Notes: generated from the sequence alone by a model not told the origin. A DNA stretch of 34,817 bases from Syntrophorhabdaceae bacterium (GCA_036504895.1 DASXUJ010000010.1:1-34817), one strand, 5' to 3'. Numbered from the stretch's first letter, positions 16,592 through 25,472 are shown. A program made the numbers and translations.

Positions 16592-17959
16592 ATGGATTTA
16601 AATGCCATATTTAAACCGCGGACCCTGGCGGTCATCGGGATTTCCCTTACAAAAGACGACCATCCCGCCAACGTGATATTCCATAAGAACCTCCTGCGCC
16701 ACCGGGTCAAGGTCTACGGGGTGAACGGCCGGGGAGGGACCCTGCGGTGCGAGCCGCTCTACAAGAACGTCGCCGACCTGCCGGAGCCTATTGACGTGGC
16801 GGTGATCGCCACAAAGGCGGATTTCGTGCCCCAGGTCATGGAGGAGTGCATTGCCGCGGGGGTGAAAGGGGCCGTGGTGGTCTCCGGAGGCTTCGCGGAG
16901 ACAGGGCGAGCCGACCTTCAGGACCGCCTCGTCGCCCTGGCCCGGGATGGGGACTTCCCCTTTATCGGGCCTAACTGCCTCGGCATTTATGCCCCTCCTT
17001 TTATCGATACCTTCTTCGTCCCCACCGAGCGCATGGTGAAGCCCGAACAGGGCAGGGTGGCCCTGGTGAGTCAGAGCGGCGGCATCCTCGTGGACCATAT
17101 GCTGAGGTGCGCGAACGAAGGGGTCGGCCTCTCCGCCGGGGTGAGCATCGGGAACAAGGCCCTCATCAAAGAGACGGACCTCCTCAGGTATTTTACCCAG
17201 GACCCGGATACGGACGTGATCGCCTTCTACCTCGAAGGCTTCGAGAAAAACGGCGGGAGGGAGTTCGTCCTGACTGCGGGGGAATGTGGCAAGCCCGTAA
17301 TCGTGCTCAAATCGGGAAAGACCCCCGGCGGATCAAAGGCCGTAAGCAGCCATACCGCCTCCATGGCGGGAAATTACGAGGTCTTCTCCGCGGTTATGGC
17401 CCAATACGGCATTATCGAGGCACGGGAAGAATCGGAGCTGGTCTCCTTCGCCGAATCATTATCCTCCTACAAAGAGTCCTTTCAGGGCAGGGTGGGCATT
17501 ATCACGGGCAGCGGCGGTCACGGCGCCCTCGCCATCGATGAAAGCATTGCCAAGGGCCTCGAAGTCCCGGCCCTTACGGAGAAGGAACAGGCGGAGCTGC
17601 GACAGGTCCTCTCGCCCTCGATTCAGGCGATCACTACCTACACGAACCCCATCGACCTCACGGGAAGCTCGATAGACGAGGATTTCGTCGAGGCCGCGAG
17701 GTATTTGAGCAGGAAGGCCGACCTCGACTGCATCATTACGCTGGTCCTCCCCTACCTTCCGGGGGTTACCATGGATCTCGGCGCCAGGCTCGGCACCGTA
17801 TACCAGCAGGAAGGCAAGCCGATCGTCGCCTACGTGCCCCATGTGGAGAGGTATGCGATCCTCATCGAAGGGTTCATCTCGAACAATATCCCCGTTGCCC
17901 ATTCCGTGGAGGCCGCCGTGCAGATGGCCGAAGCCCTAAGGAGGAACAAGCGATGCTGA
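16592..17959 (+). CDS. NDP-forming acyl-CoA synthetase, alpha subunit
   Basis: The start at 16592 follows AAAGGAGGCGCTC; an ATG 18 nt upstream has no such site. The 455-residue product has the CoA-binding Rossmann domain (TLAVIGIS, residues 11-18), GPNCLGIY (126-133), the succinyl-CoA-ligase-like domain with ALVSQSGG (157-164), and SSHTASMAG with H254, the expected phosphohistidine. Such enzymes convert acyl-CoA, ADP and phosphate to the acid, ATP and CoA, conserving energy at substrate level in anaerobes. Here the subunits are separate genes, as in archaeal ACD, not one fused chain. The acyl specificity (acetyl, aryl or branched) cannot be read from the sequence. The stop overlaps the beta-subunit start by 7 nt. 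Confidence 0.88.
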   Translation: MDLNAIFKPRTLAVIGISLTKDDHPANVIFHKNLLRHRVKVYGVNGRGGTLRCEPLYKNVADLPEPIDVAVIATKADFVPQVMEECIAAGVKGAVVVSGGFAETGRADLQDRLVALARDGDFPFIGPNCLGIYAPPFIDTFFVPTERMVKPEQGRVALVSQSGGILVDHMLRCANEGVGLSAGVSIGNKALIKETDLLRYFTQDPDTDVIAFYLEGFEKNGGREFVLTAGECGKPVIVLKSGKTPGGSKAVSSHTASMAGNYEVFSAVMAQYGIIEAREESELVSFAESLSSYKESFQGRVGIITGSGGHGALAIDESIAKGLEVPALTEKEQAELRQVLSPSIQAITTYTNPIDLTGSSIDEDFVEAARYLSRKADLDCIITLVLPYLPGVTMDLGARLGTVYQQEGKPIVAYVPHVERYAILIEGFISNNIPVAHSVEAAVQMAEALRRNKRC

Positions 17960-18627
17960 ATCAGGAGATCACGGACATTCTCGACGCGAGCGCTTCCATG
18001 GGATGGATCATGGAGCCCGACGCAAAAAAACTCCTCCGTCTTGCGGGCATCGATACGACCCGCTTCATCTTCACCGAAGACCCCGAGGCCGCAGCCGCTT
18101 TTGCAAAGGACCTGGGCTATCCGGTGGTGGCGAAGGTCGTCTCCCCTCGCATCGTCCATAAGTCGGATGTGGGGGGAGTGGCCGCCGGCATCACGAACGA
18201 GGGGGATCTCAACCGCGCCTTCGGTCGTATGATGCTCCTCGACGGGGCAACAGGGGTGATCGTCGAAGAGATGGTGAAAGGTGTGGAGCTTATCGCGGGC
18301 GCAAAGATTGACGACCAGTTCGGCCCAATCGTCCTTCTCGGGGCGGGCGGGACGGCAGTGGAGATTTACAAGGACGTGGCCTTGAGGATGGCGCCGCTCG
18401 TGGAAAAGGACGTGGGGTCCATGCTCGCCTCATTGAAGGCGCGCCCCCTTTTGGAGGGATACCGGGGCGCGGAGCCTATAGACGTGGGAGCCCTCACTGC
18501 CATGCTCCTTAATTTCTCCGCCCTCCTCATGGACCTTGGGGACCGGATAGAATCGATCGACCTCAACCCCGTGATCTGTTCTCCCACGCGAGCCGTGGCG
18601 GCCGACGCCCGGATCATACTCAGATGA
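17953..18627 (+). CDS. NDP-forming acyl-CoA synthetase, beta subunit (ATP-grasp)
   Basis: This 224-residue ATP-grasp protein pairs with the upstream alpha subunit. Visible motifs are YPVVAKVVSP and VHKSDVGGVAAGI (nucleotide and phosphohistidine contact region), VEEMVKGVELIAGAK, GPIVLLGAGGTAVE, and the C-terminal IESIDLNPVI metal-binding segment, which together cover the whole ATP-grasp fold. The 7-nt gene overlap implies translational coupling and a fixed subunit ratio. It is the last gene of the run, followed by a structured repeat element. Confidence 0.88.
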   Translation: MLNQEITDILDASASMGWIMEPDAKKLLRLAGIDTTRFIFTEDPEAAAAFAKDLGYPVVAKVVSPRIVHKSDVGGVAAGITNEGDLNRAFGRMMLLDGATGVIVEEMVKGVELIAGAKIDDQFGPIVLLGAGGTAVEIYKDVALRMAPLVEKDVGSMLASLKARPLLEGYRGAEPIDVGALTAMLLNFSALLMDLGDRIESIDLNPVICSPTRAVAADARIILR

Positions 18628-18657
18628 GGGTGCGTGGAGGAAGAAGCCGGAGCCGCT

Positions 18658-18858
18658 AAAACCTTATTTTGCCGCAGATAAAACCGGATAAGGGCGGATA
18701 AAAGCGACTAATTAGTCCAACCGGTGACACTACCGGTTGGACTACTCTCAGGCCCGAAGGGCCGAGAGTATTTGCCCGGCCAGGGTCGGCCGGGCAAATT
18801 GTTCACATGTCTTCATCCGATTTTATCCGTAGTTATCTGCGGCGAAAAAAAAGGTTTT
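18658..18858. mobile_element. MITE-like element: terminal inverted repeats around three consecutive hairpins
   Basis: The ends are imperfect inverted repeats. AAAACC, then TTTTGCCGCAGATAA, at 18658-18681 mirrors TTATCTGCGGCG, then GGTTTT, at 18833-18858. Between them lie three adjacent stem-loops. Hairpin 1 has a 13-bp stem at 18713-18725/18732-18744 with core TCCAACCGGT. Hairpin 2 is at 18744-18769 with a GAA loop and one bulged A. Hairpin 3 has a 12-bp stem at 18770-18781/18788-18799 with core TTTGCCCGGCC. No protein is encoded. I see no clear target-site duplication. The hairpins could also end transcription of the acyl-CoA synthetase genes. The resident RAYT is one possible mobiliser, as inference only. 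Confidence 0.65.
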
Positions 18859-18936
18859 GATCTTGACCCGGCTTCGGCACCAAACGCGAAATATATTGAT
18901 TACCGCGCGCGATGAATGGTATAGCAAAGCATTCCT

Positions 18937-20409
18937 ATGGCGATGGAGACCGTAACAGATCACAAGGCTCAACGCTGGATCATCGTCAGCATCGCCTTCG
19001 CTGCCTTCATGTCGAAGCTCGACAGCTCCATCGTAAACATCTCCCTGCCCACCATCTCCCGCTATTTCAAGATTGGACCTTCCAAGGCCTCATGGGTGAT
19101 ACTGAGCTACCTCCTCATCCAGACCACCACCATGATGGTCTTCGGCAAGCTCGGGGATGACATAGGGCTCAAAAAGACCTTTATCGGGGGTTACGCCCTC
19201 TTCACCCTCTCGTCACTGCTCTGCGGCATCGCCCCCTCCGTCGACTCCCTCATCGCCTTCCGCTGCATTCAGGGTTTAGGGGGCGCCATGCTCGTGACGA
19301 GCGCCTTTGCCATGGTCCCCCACCTTCTGCCGAAAGACGCCCTCGGCCGGGCCTTCGGCATCCTCGGCACCGGGGCGGGTCTCGGAGTGATCGTGGGCGC
19401 CCCTGTCGGGGGCTTTCTCACCGGGTTCCTGTCGTGGCGCTGGGTATTTCTCATAAACGTGCCCGTCGGCATACTCGCCATTTTCATTGCCCACAGGTCC
19501 ATACGGGAATCGGGACCCAAAGAAAAGATAGCCCTGAGAAAACTGAAAGAGTTCGACGTCCCGGGCACCCTCATGAGCTTTTCCGGGCTCCTCGCCCTCA
19601 TTTACGGGCTCAATGCAGGCGGGGAAGCGGGCTGGCTCTCATTATCCACCCTCGGCTGCTTTGCCCTGGCAGTCATTCTCCTCTTATCCTTTTTCGCGTG
19701 GGAAAAGGGACATCCCCATCCCATGCTCGACCTGAGCCTTTTCCGGAACATGAGGTTCACCTATGCGAATATCGCCGCCTTCTCTGCCTTCATGCTCATG
19801 GCGGGCTCGGGCTTTCTCATGCCTTTTTACCTCGAGCTCGTGCAGGGGCTGGAGACCGCCCAGGCAGGGCTCACCATTACCGCTTTTTCTATCATCTACA
19901 TGATCACGGGACCCTTTGCCGGGAAGCTTTCAGACAAGATCGACCCGAGTGTTCTTTGCGCCCTCGCGATGGCCTCCGCGGCACTGTGCACCTTCACCTT
20001 CGTATTTACCCTCTCCTTTCAGGAGATCATCTTTCCCCTGATCTTTCTCGTATGGCTCGCCTTCTCCTTCGGCATGTTCATCTCGCCCAATAACAACCAG
20101 GCCATGAAGCTCGCCCCTCACGACGAGCAGGGCATCTCTTCAGGGGTTTTCAATACCGTCACGAGCCTCGGCCTCGTCTTTGGTGTAACCCTCTTCGAGG
20201 CCCTCTTCTCCCATTCCCTGCCCGGCCACTCCTTAAGGGCGGGGGTCCACGCCACTCCCCTCCCCATGCTCTTTTCAGGGTTCAAAGATGCGTACCTGCT
20301 GGGGGGATTCGTAGCCTTCATCTCTTTTGTGAGCTCTTTTTTGATACGGAATGGAACGCGGGGCGTTAAGGTGTCGGAGAAGGAGAGCCGGAGAAGCCGG
20401 GCCTCCTGA
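18937..20409 (+). CDS. MFS transporter, DHA2 (EmrB/QacA) family
   Basis: This 490-residue membrane protein is predicted to export drugs or other small molecules by proton antiport. It shows the DHA2 first-helix signature LDSSIVNISLPTI, motif A GKLGDDIGLKKTF (loop 2-3), RCIQGLGGAM, and the antiporter motif C region GAGLGVIVGAPVGG followed by WRWVFLINVPVG. The length and hydrophobic pattern fit 14 helices. No good ribosome binding site precedes the ATG, and a second ATG lies two codons downstream. It follows the hairpin element, so it probably has its own promoter. The final 44 nt overlap the 3' end of the opposing glycogen debranching gene. Confidence 0.85.
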   Translation: MAMETVTDHKAQRWIIVSIAFAAFMSKLDSSIVNISLPTISRYFKIGPSKASWVILSYLLIQTTTMMVFGKLGDDIGLKKTFIGGYALFTLSSLLCGIAPSVDSLIAFRCIQGLGGAMLVTSAFAMVPHLLPKDALGRAFGILGTGAGLGVIVGAPVGGFLTGFLSWRWVFLINVPVGILAIFIAHRSIRESGPKEKIALRKLKEFDVPGTLMSFSGLLALIYGLNAGGEAGWLSLSTLGCFALAVILLLSFFAWEKGHPHPMLDLSLFRNMRFTYANIAAFSAFMLMAGSGFLMPFYLELVQGLETAQAGLTITAFSIIYMITGPFAGKLSDKIDPSVLCALAMASAALCTFTFVFTLSFQEIIFPLIFLVWLAFSFGMFISPNNNQAMKLAPHDEQGISSGVFNTVTSLGLVFGVTLFEALFSHSLPGHSLRAGVHATPLPMLFSGFKDAYLLGGFVAFISFVSSFLIRNGTRGVKVSEKESRRSRAS

Positions 20410-22450
20410 GGAGGAGCACCACGGACCGGGATTTTACCGTATAGGCAAGACTGACGAGGGGCTCTTCTTCCCCGGCCCCTCTTATGTCGAAGGGAGGGGG
20501 CTCGCTCGTATCCGCGACTCTCATCCATTCATGGGCCGAACCTTCCTGGACGAGGAATCGAAGGTCCTCCTCGCCCGCATTGATCATCATATAGATATCG
20601 TCATCTTCTTCGGAAGCGCCGTGAAGGCAAAAGGCGAGGCTATGGGAATCAGGCTCCATATCGACATGGCCTCCCGCGCCGTACCATTTCACGTCTTCCC
20701 GCCAGAAACGGCTCCTCGCCACAGAAGGGTGGTCCTTCCTGAAGGCGATCATGAGCTTGAAGAACCTGAATATATCGCGGTTTTTTTCGAGGAGGTCCCA
20801 GTCGACCCAGGTAATCTCATTATCCTGGTTATAGGGGTTGTTATTCCCTTTCTGGGTGTTCATGAACTCATCCCCTGCCCGGATCATGGGGGTGCCGTTC
20901 GAAAGAAAGAGGAGGGTGCAGAAGTTTTTTATCTGCTGCTTCCGTAGGGAAAGCACGCCGGGAGGGAGATCGATATCCCCTTCCCACCCGCAGTTCCAGC
21001 TCAGGTTGAAGTCGGTCCCGTCCGTATTGTCGTGGCCGTTCGCCTCGTTATGCTTCTTATTATAGGATACGAGGTCGTAAAGACAAAACCCGTCGTGGGC
21101 CGTGACGAAATTTATGCTCTGGTAGGGATGGAAGACGTTCTCCAGGTCATCGGGGAAAAGGTCGCTGCTGCCGTAAAGACGGGTCATAAGGGCCGCCACT
21201 TTCCCCCGGTCTCCCCGGACGAATGAGCGGATATCATCCCTGTACATGCCGTTCCATTGATGCCAGAAGAGGCCGGGAAAGCTCTTGCCGAGCTGGTACG
21301 TCGCCAGGTCCCACGCCTCGGCGATCAGCTCCACATTCAGAAGATCGGGATGGACCCTGATTTCGGTCACGATCGGCGGGTCCTTGAGATTGATCTTTCC
21401 CGTCATGTCCCGGGTGAATATGGAGGCAAGGTCAAAGCGGAAGCCGTCCACGCCCATCTGTTTTGCCCAATAACTGAGGCTTTCCGTAATGGCCATGCGC
21501 ACGTAAGGATGGGCGCACTCGAAGACATTTCCCACGCCCGTATCGTTGCGGTAAAAGCGTCGGTCTTCCTGGAGCAGGTAGAACGCCGAGTTGTCGATAC
21601 CCCGGAAGCTGTAGGTGGGGCCGGTCTCATCGCCCTCGGTGGTGTGGTTATACACCACATCGAGGATGACCTCTATATCCGCCTCATGGAACGCCTTCAC
21701 CATTGCCTTGAACTCGTCGATCTGGTCGCATTCATCGATAGTGCACGCATAGGCCCCATTGGGTGAGAAAAAATTGAGGGGCATATATCCCCAAAAGCTT
21801 CCTTCCTGGGGATCGCCCTGAAACACGGGCTGAAGCTCCACCACGGTCACTCCGAGCTCCTTGAAGTAGGGGATCTTCTCCGTGAGCCCCGCATAGGTCC
21901 CCCGTCTCTCCGGGGATATGCCCGAATTCGGCCTCATGGTGAAACCCCTCACGTGAAGCTCGTAAATGATCTTGTCGGTGGTGTGCCATGGTTTTTTCGT
22001 CCCGCCCCAGTCAAAAGGAGACCTCGACGTCCTCAGTACCCCGAGGGGCGCCTTCCCCGCGTTGGAGCCGGGTCGGCGAGCCGCTTCCCTGCTGAAGCCG
22101 GGCGGGAAATAAACCGCCCTGGCGAACGGGTCGAGGAGCACCTTCTCCGGATCGAAGCGATGCCCCTTAGCGGGATCCATCGGCCCCTCTACTTTATAGG
22201 CATAGTATTTCGCGCCCCCTGTCTCGGTAAGGGGAATCCTGCAGTGCCAGATTCTTCCCGACCGGTTCCTGAGGTAATCCAACCTGTGGGTGCGGACGGG
22301 ATGGACAGGGTCAGTCTCGTGGTAGAGCAGGAGCGTGACCCCCGTGGCATTTTCCGAATAAAGGGCGAAGTTGAAGGCCTGTTCTTCCTTTATCCACGAC
22401 ACCCCCTGGGGCGACGGAGATCCTTCGGTCCGGGTCCAGTCTATTTTCAT
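20366..22450 (-). CDS. glgX: glycogen debranching enzyme (isoamylase-type, GH13)
   Basis: This 694-residue enzyme cleaves alpha-1,6 branches of glycogen or limit dextrin. An N-terminal CBM48-like domain (about 12-100) starts with the typical GVSWIKEEQAFNFALYS pattern. The GH13 barrel shows DVVYNHTTEG (264-273), DGFRFD with nucleophile D340, ELIAEAWD with acid/base E378, and VTAHDGF with D453. The family loop IRAGDEFMNTQKGNNNPYNQ precedes the C-terminal beta domain. All catalytic residues are present. The gene is monocistronic, with no glgA, glgB or glgP nearby. The start lacks a strong ribosome binding site. The 3' end overlaps the converging MFS gene. Confidence 0.92.
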   Translation of the reverse strand: MKIDWTRTEGSPSPQGVSWIKEEQAFNFALYSENATGVTLLLYHETDPVHPVRTHRLDYLRNRSGRIWHCRIPLTETGGAKYYAYKVEGPMDPAKGHRFDPEKVLLDPFARAVYFPPGFSREAARRPGSNAGKAPLGVLRTSRSPFDWGGTKKPWHTTDKIIYELHVRGFTMRPNSGISPERRGTYAGLTEKIPYFKELGVTVVELQPVFQGDPQEGSFWGYMPLNFFSPNGAYACTIDECDQIDEFKAMVKAFHEADIEVILDVVYNHTTEGDETGPTYSFRGIDNSAFYLLQEDRRFYRNDTGVGNVFECAHPYVRMAITESLSYWAKQMGVDGFRFDLASIFTRDMTGKINLKDPPIVTEIRVHPDLLNVELIAEAWDLATYQLGKSFPGLFWHQWNGMYRDDIRSFVRGDRGKVAALMTRLYGSSDLFPDDLENVFHPYQSINFVTAHDGFCLYDLVSYNKKHNEANGHDNTDGTDFNLSWNCGWEGDIDLPPGVLSLRKQQIKNFCTLLFLSNGTPMIRAGDEFMNTQKGNNNPYNQDNEITWVDWDLLEKNRDIFRFFKLMIAFRKDHPSVARSRFWREDVKWYGAGGHVDMEPDSHSLAFCLHGASEEDDDIYMMINAGEEDLRFLVQEGSAHEWMRVADTSEPPPFDIRGAGEEEPLVSLAYTVKSRSVVLLLRRPGFSGSPSPTP

Positions 22451-22520
22451 GATACGAGAGGTTTCATCGGGTGAGACCTGTGAGAGGTCCGTCTTTTATA
22501 CCTTCATTATCCGATCCGGT

Positions 22521-23027
22521 CTATTGGGCCGGCCCTTTATGTTCTGTTGCCTTATAATAATTGCGATCATCCGTCTCGTAGGCAATCCGAAGCGGTGCGG
22601 CTTCGGCGCCGTTTACGATGGGAACGATCCTGTACCGGTCATGGAGGGTCGAATTTTCCGGGTCTTTGAAAGTGACTGTCCGTTCGGGACCGGTCTCCCA
22701 GCTCTGTCCCACACCTTTGGGCAAAGCCGAATTGACCACCGTCTTGGCCTTGAATTCGCCTTCTCCCCCTGCCTGCTTATAGACGCGGAAGCTCTGGCTG
22801 ACCTTCTCCATGGTGATTATGGTGACCACATTGGCGCCCGCCTTACGAAGCTGCACAAAGGCGGTGGCTTCATTCTTCTTTTCAGGGAGAGGATCGGAAA
22901 TCGCATAAAGGGAGTAATGTTTTATCGAACCGCTTCCGCCGGAACAGCCGGCCATTGCGAAAACCAACACCCCAATACCTGAAAAAAGAAAAAGATTCCT
23001 GTTCCGCAGCCAAAAAGAACTTCCCAT
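22521..23027 (-). CDS. small lipoprotein of unknown function
   Basis: The start at 23027 follows AAGGAGCGGAT. A longer frame from 23102 has no such site and would bury the signal. The 168-residue product has a lipoprotein signal with lipobox AMAGC (C28), so the mature protein should be anchored in a membrane. The mature part begins with a Ser/Gly-rich linker, then a compact domain with TAFVQLRKAGANVVTIITM and, near the end, RYRIVPIVNGAEAAPLR. This looks like one fibronectin-III-like beta-sandwich. I recognise no family. It is separated from glgX by 70 nt and could be cotranscribed upstream of it. Confidence 0.75.
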   Translation of the reverse strand: MGSSFWLRNRNLFLFSGIGVLVFAMAGCSGGSGSIKHYSLYAISDPLPEKKNEATAFVQLRKAGANVVTIITMEKVSQSFRVYKQAGGEGEFKAKTVVNSALPKGVGQSWETGPERTVTFKDPENSTLHDRYRIVPIVNGAEAAPLRIAYETDDRNYYKATEHKGPAQ

Positions 23028-23160
23028 ATCCGCTCCTTCAATAGACGGCAAAAGCCGAGTTTTCATTTTCAAGATATTAGAATTAATGCGAAAAGGAGTC
23101 AAGGGTTAAAATCGTGCGAGAGAGTGAAGCGGGGGAGGCGAGTGAATCATGTGAAGCGAT

Positions 23161-23232
23161 CGTGTGAAGCGTGTAATGCGTTAAATGAGAAAATCGGAAA
23201 ACGTGTAACCGGAAAACGGGAAATGCGTCAAT
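23161..23232 (+). repeat. GTGTAATGCG-type dispersed repeat, left copy
   Basis: The copy contains CGTGTGAAGCGTGTAATGCG followed by blocks TCGGAAAACGTGTAA and CGGAAAACGGG. The same order of blocks occurs inverted at 26877-26949 with scattered mismatches. The internal direct repetition of CGGAAAACG and of ATGCGT is characteristic of the unit. Confidence 0.7.
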
Positions 23233-23413
23233 GCGTCAAAAGCCGAAAATCCTTGCCGTGAACGTGCCCAAGGAGTGACCTAAAGCATGCTCATCATTAT
23301 GGGCTATCAGCGTGCTACCCAAAAAGCGCAAATATCCCGATCCACCTGCGGAATGTAGCTCGCACAGCGAGCGCGAAGGGGAGGCTCACCCGGCTTTGCC
23401 GGGCGAGGGGGTG

Positions 23414-23456
23414 ACGTGAACCCCGTTCAATTGCACGTGAACCCCTTTAATTGACA
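23414..23456 (-). repeat. IS-end-like direct repeats (possible solo IS terminus)
   Basis: ACGTGAACCCCGTTCAATTG (23414-23433) is followed one base later by ACGTGAACCCCTTTAATTG (23435-23453), a 21-bp period. Read on the minus strand it begins TGTCAATTAAAGGGG. Short subterminal direct repeats next to a TG terminus recall IS21-like ends, but no transposase remains nearby. The identification as an IS end is tentative. Confidence 0.4.
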
Positions 23457-23479
23457 CTGCAAGGCCGCTCATGTAATAT
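23451..23479 (+). promoter_or_regulatory. consensus sigma-70 promoter upstream of the ABC-F gene
   Basis: TTGACA (23451-23456) is a perfect -35 box, and TAATAT (23474-23479) is a good -10 box with exactly 17 nt between them. The -35 box lies at the edge of the IS-end-like repeat, so the promoter may have formed when that element was inserted or deleted. Transcription would begin near 23486. Confidence 0.65.
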
Positions 23480-23564
23480 ATGGACGTCCAATTCCCGCCG
23501 ATCGATTGACATGAGCATTTAAGATGAACAACATGAATGTAGAAACGGGCATCGACAAAAAACT

Positions 23565-25472
23565 ATGATTACCATAACAGGATTAACCAAGGCATACGGG
23601 CTGCAAACCCTTTTTGACAACGCTTCCTTCTCGGTGGGACCCGGTGAGCGGGTCGGACTCGTGGGGAGGAACGGAAGCGGCAAGACTACCCTTTTTCGCC
23701 TGATCCTTGGTCAGGAGGAGCCTGACGCGGGCTCCATCCACATCTCCAGACACTATGCCATAGGGTATCTTTCCCAGCATATCGCCTTTTCCCGCTCGAC
23801 CGTGCTCAAAGAGGCGTGTGCCGATATGAAAGCGGACGAAGACGGAACGGACAGGACCTATAAGGCGAAAGAGATCCTCCTGGGCCTCGGTTTTTCGCAG
23901 GGAGACTTCGAGCGATCCCCTCACGAGCTTTCGGGGGGATATCAGATCAGGCTCAACCTCGCCCGACTCCTTGTCTCGGGGCCTGAGATGCTCCTCCTCG
24001 ACGAGCCTACCAATTACCTCGATATCCTTTCCGTGCGCTGGCTCCAGCGCTTTCTTACCGCATGGAAAGGGGAGGTGATCCTCATTACCCATGACCGGAC
24101 CTTCATGGACAGCGTGACCACCCATACCATGGCGATCCACCGCCAGGGGTTCAGAAAAATGGAAGGGTCGACCCATAAGCTCTACCAGCAGATCCTGCAG
24201 GAAGAGGAGGTATACGAACAGACCCGGATACACGAGGACAAGAAGCGAAAAGAGATCGAGCTCTTCGTGAACCGGTTCCGCGCCCAGGCGACCCGGGCGA
24301 AAGCGGTCCAGTCGAAGATAAAGGGCCTCGAAAAAAGAGAGAGGCTCGAGAAGCTGTCGGAGGAGCGGAATCTCGACTTTCAATTCAAGTCGGCCCCCTT
24401 CCATGGAAAATGGCTTCTGGAGGCGAGGGACCTCTCCTTCTCCTTCAACGCCGGGGGACCGCCGCTGATAGACAGGCTGTCCGTCGCCATCGGCAGGAAA
24501 GACCGGGTGGGAATTGTAGGCAAGAACGGAAAGGGAAAAACCACCCTCCTCTCCCTGTGTGCGGGGGAGCTGAGACCGGTTTCCGGAAGCCTTGTCATTC
24601 ACGAGAACGTAAAGATGGGCTATTTCGGGCAGACCAATATCGACCGTCTAACTCCAGCGAATACAGTGGAGGAGGAGATCGGCTCCGCCTTTCACGAGGG
24701 AGGGCAGGGCGCCATCCGTACTATCTGCGGTCTCATGATGTTCGAAGGCGAAAGGGCGCTCAAGAGGGTGAGTGTTCTTTCCGGTGGTGAAAAGAGCAGG
24801 GTCCTCCTGGGCAAGATACTCGTGAGCCCCGCGAACCTCCTCCTTCTCGACGAGCCGACCAACCACCTCGACATGGAATCGATCGATTCCCTGGTCGAGG
24901 CGATCGAAGGCTTCACAGGAGCGGTCCTTATCGCCACCCACAGTGAAATGATCCTGAAGGCCCTCGCCACCAAGTTGATCGTCTTCGACAGGGGCAGAGT
25001 AAGCGTCTTCGACGGGACTTATGATGATTTCTTAAGCCGTGTAGGATGGGAGAGCGAGGATGAGGTCCGCACAAGCAGGCCCGAGAGCCGGACGGAAAGA
25101 CCGGAGGCCATCGACCGGAAGGAGCTGAAGCGGCTCCGGGCAGAGCTTATTATGGAGCGTTCAAAAGTCCTCAACCCGCTCAAGGAGAAAATCGATACCC
25201 TCGAGAAAAAGATTATGGAGCTCGAGGCCCGGGTTGAGGAGGAAAACAGGACTCTTCTCAGGGCATCGGTCAATAATGACGGCAAGCAGATCGTGGCCCT
25301 CTCCATGTCGATCCATAACGCGAAAAGAGAAATAGATAAAACCTTCGAAGAATTGGAGACCTCCTCGGCTGCACATTACGAGAAGGCGCAAGCTTTCGAG
25401 GAAAGACTGGACGAACTGGAGAGGCTCGACCGGTGGTCCGTGCCTGCGGCCCCCGCGGCTACGGGGGGATAA
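23565..25472 (+). CDS. ABC-F family ATPase (ribosome-associated type)
   Basis: Two ABC domains lie on one chain without transmembrane segments, which defines ABC-F. These proteins bind the ribosomal E site and assist translation or antibiotic protection. Domain 1 has Walker A GRNGSGKT (34-41), LSGGYQIRLNLARLL (about 125), and MLLLDEPTNYLD (about 141). Domain 2 has GKNGKGKT (about 319), LSGGEKSRVLLGKIL (about 404), and LLLLDEPTNHLD (about 425). The interdomain linker (about 205-275) is charged and helical, as expected. Residues about 520-628 form a long coiled-coil C-terminal extension of the Uup/YdiF kind. No strong ribosome binding site is seen before the ATG. Which ABC-F subgroup it belongs to cannot be decided by eye. 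Confidence 0.9.
   Translation: MITITGLTKAYGLQTLFDNASFSVGPGERVGLVGRNGSGKTTLFRLILGQEEPDAGSIHISRHYAIGYLSQHIAFSRSTVLKEACADMKADEDGTDRTYKAKEILLGLGFSQGDFERSPHELSGGYQIRLNLARLLVSGPEMLLLDEPTNYLDILSVRWLQRFLTAWKGEVILITHDRTFMDSVTTHTMAIHRQGFRKMEGSTHKLYQQILQEEEVYEQTRIHEDKKRKEIELFVNRFRAQATRAKAVQSKIKGLEKRERLEKLSEERNLDFQFKSAPFHGKWLLEARDLSFSFNAGGPPLIDRLSVAIGRKDRVGIVGKNGKGKTTLLSLCAGELRPVSGSLVIHENVKMGYFGQTNIDRLTPANTVEEEIGSAFHEGGQGAIRTICGLMMFEGERALKRVSVLSGGEKSRVLLGKILVSPANLLLLDEPTNHLDMESIDSLVEAIEGFTGAVLIATHSEMILKALATKLIVFDRGRVSVFDGTYDDFLSRVGWESEDEVRTSRPESRTERPEAIDRKELKRLRAELIMERSKVLNPLKEKIDTLEKKIMELEARVEEENRTLLRASVNNDGKQIVALSMSIHNAKREIDKTFEELETSSAAHYEKAQAFEERLDELERLDRWSVPAAPAATGG

Larger units (their letters stand above)
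23028..23564. other. 537-bp intergenic region with repeat copy, IS-end-like repeats and a promoter
   Basis: No gene is visible. From left to right it contains the left copy of the GTGTAATGCG repeat (23161-23232), two small hairpins (GCTCGC/GCGAGC near 23356, CCCGGC/GCCGGG near 23390), a pair of 21-bp-period direct repeats (23414-23453), and a consensus promoter for the ABC-F gene (23451-23479). The leader from that promoter to the ATG would be about 78 nt. Confidence 0.6.
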
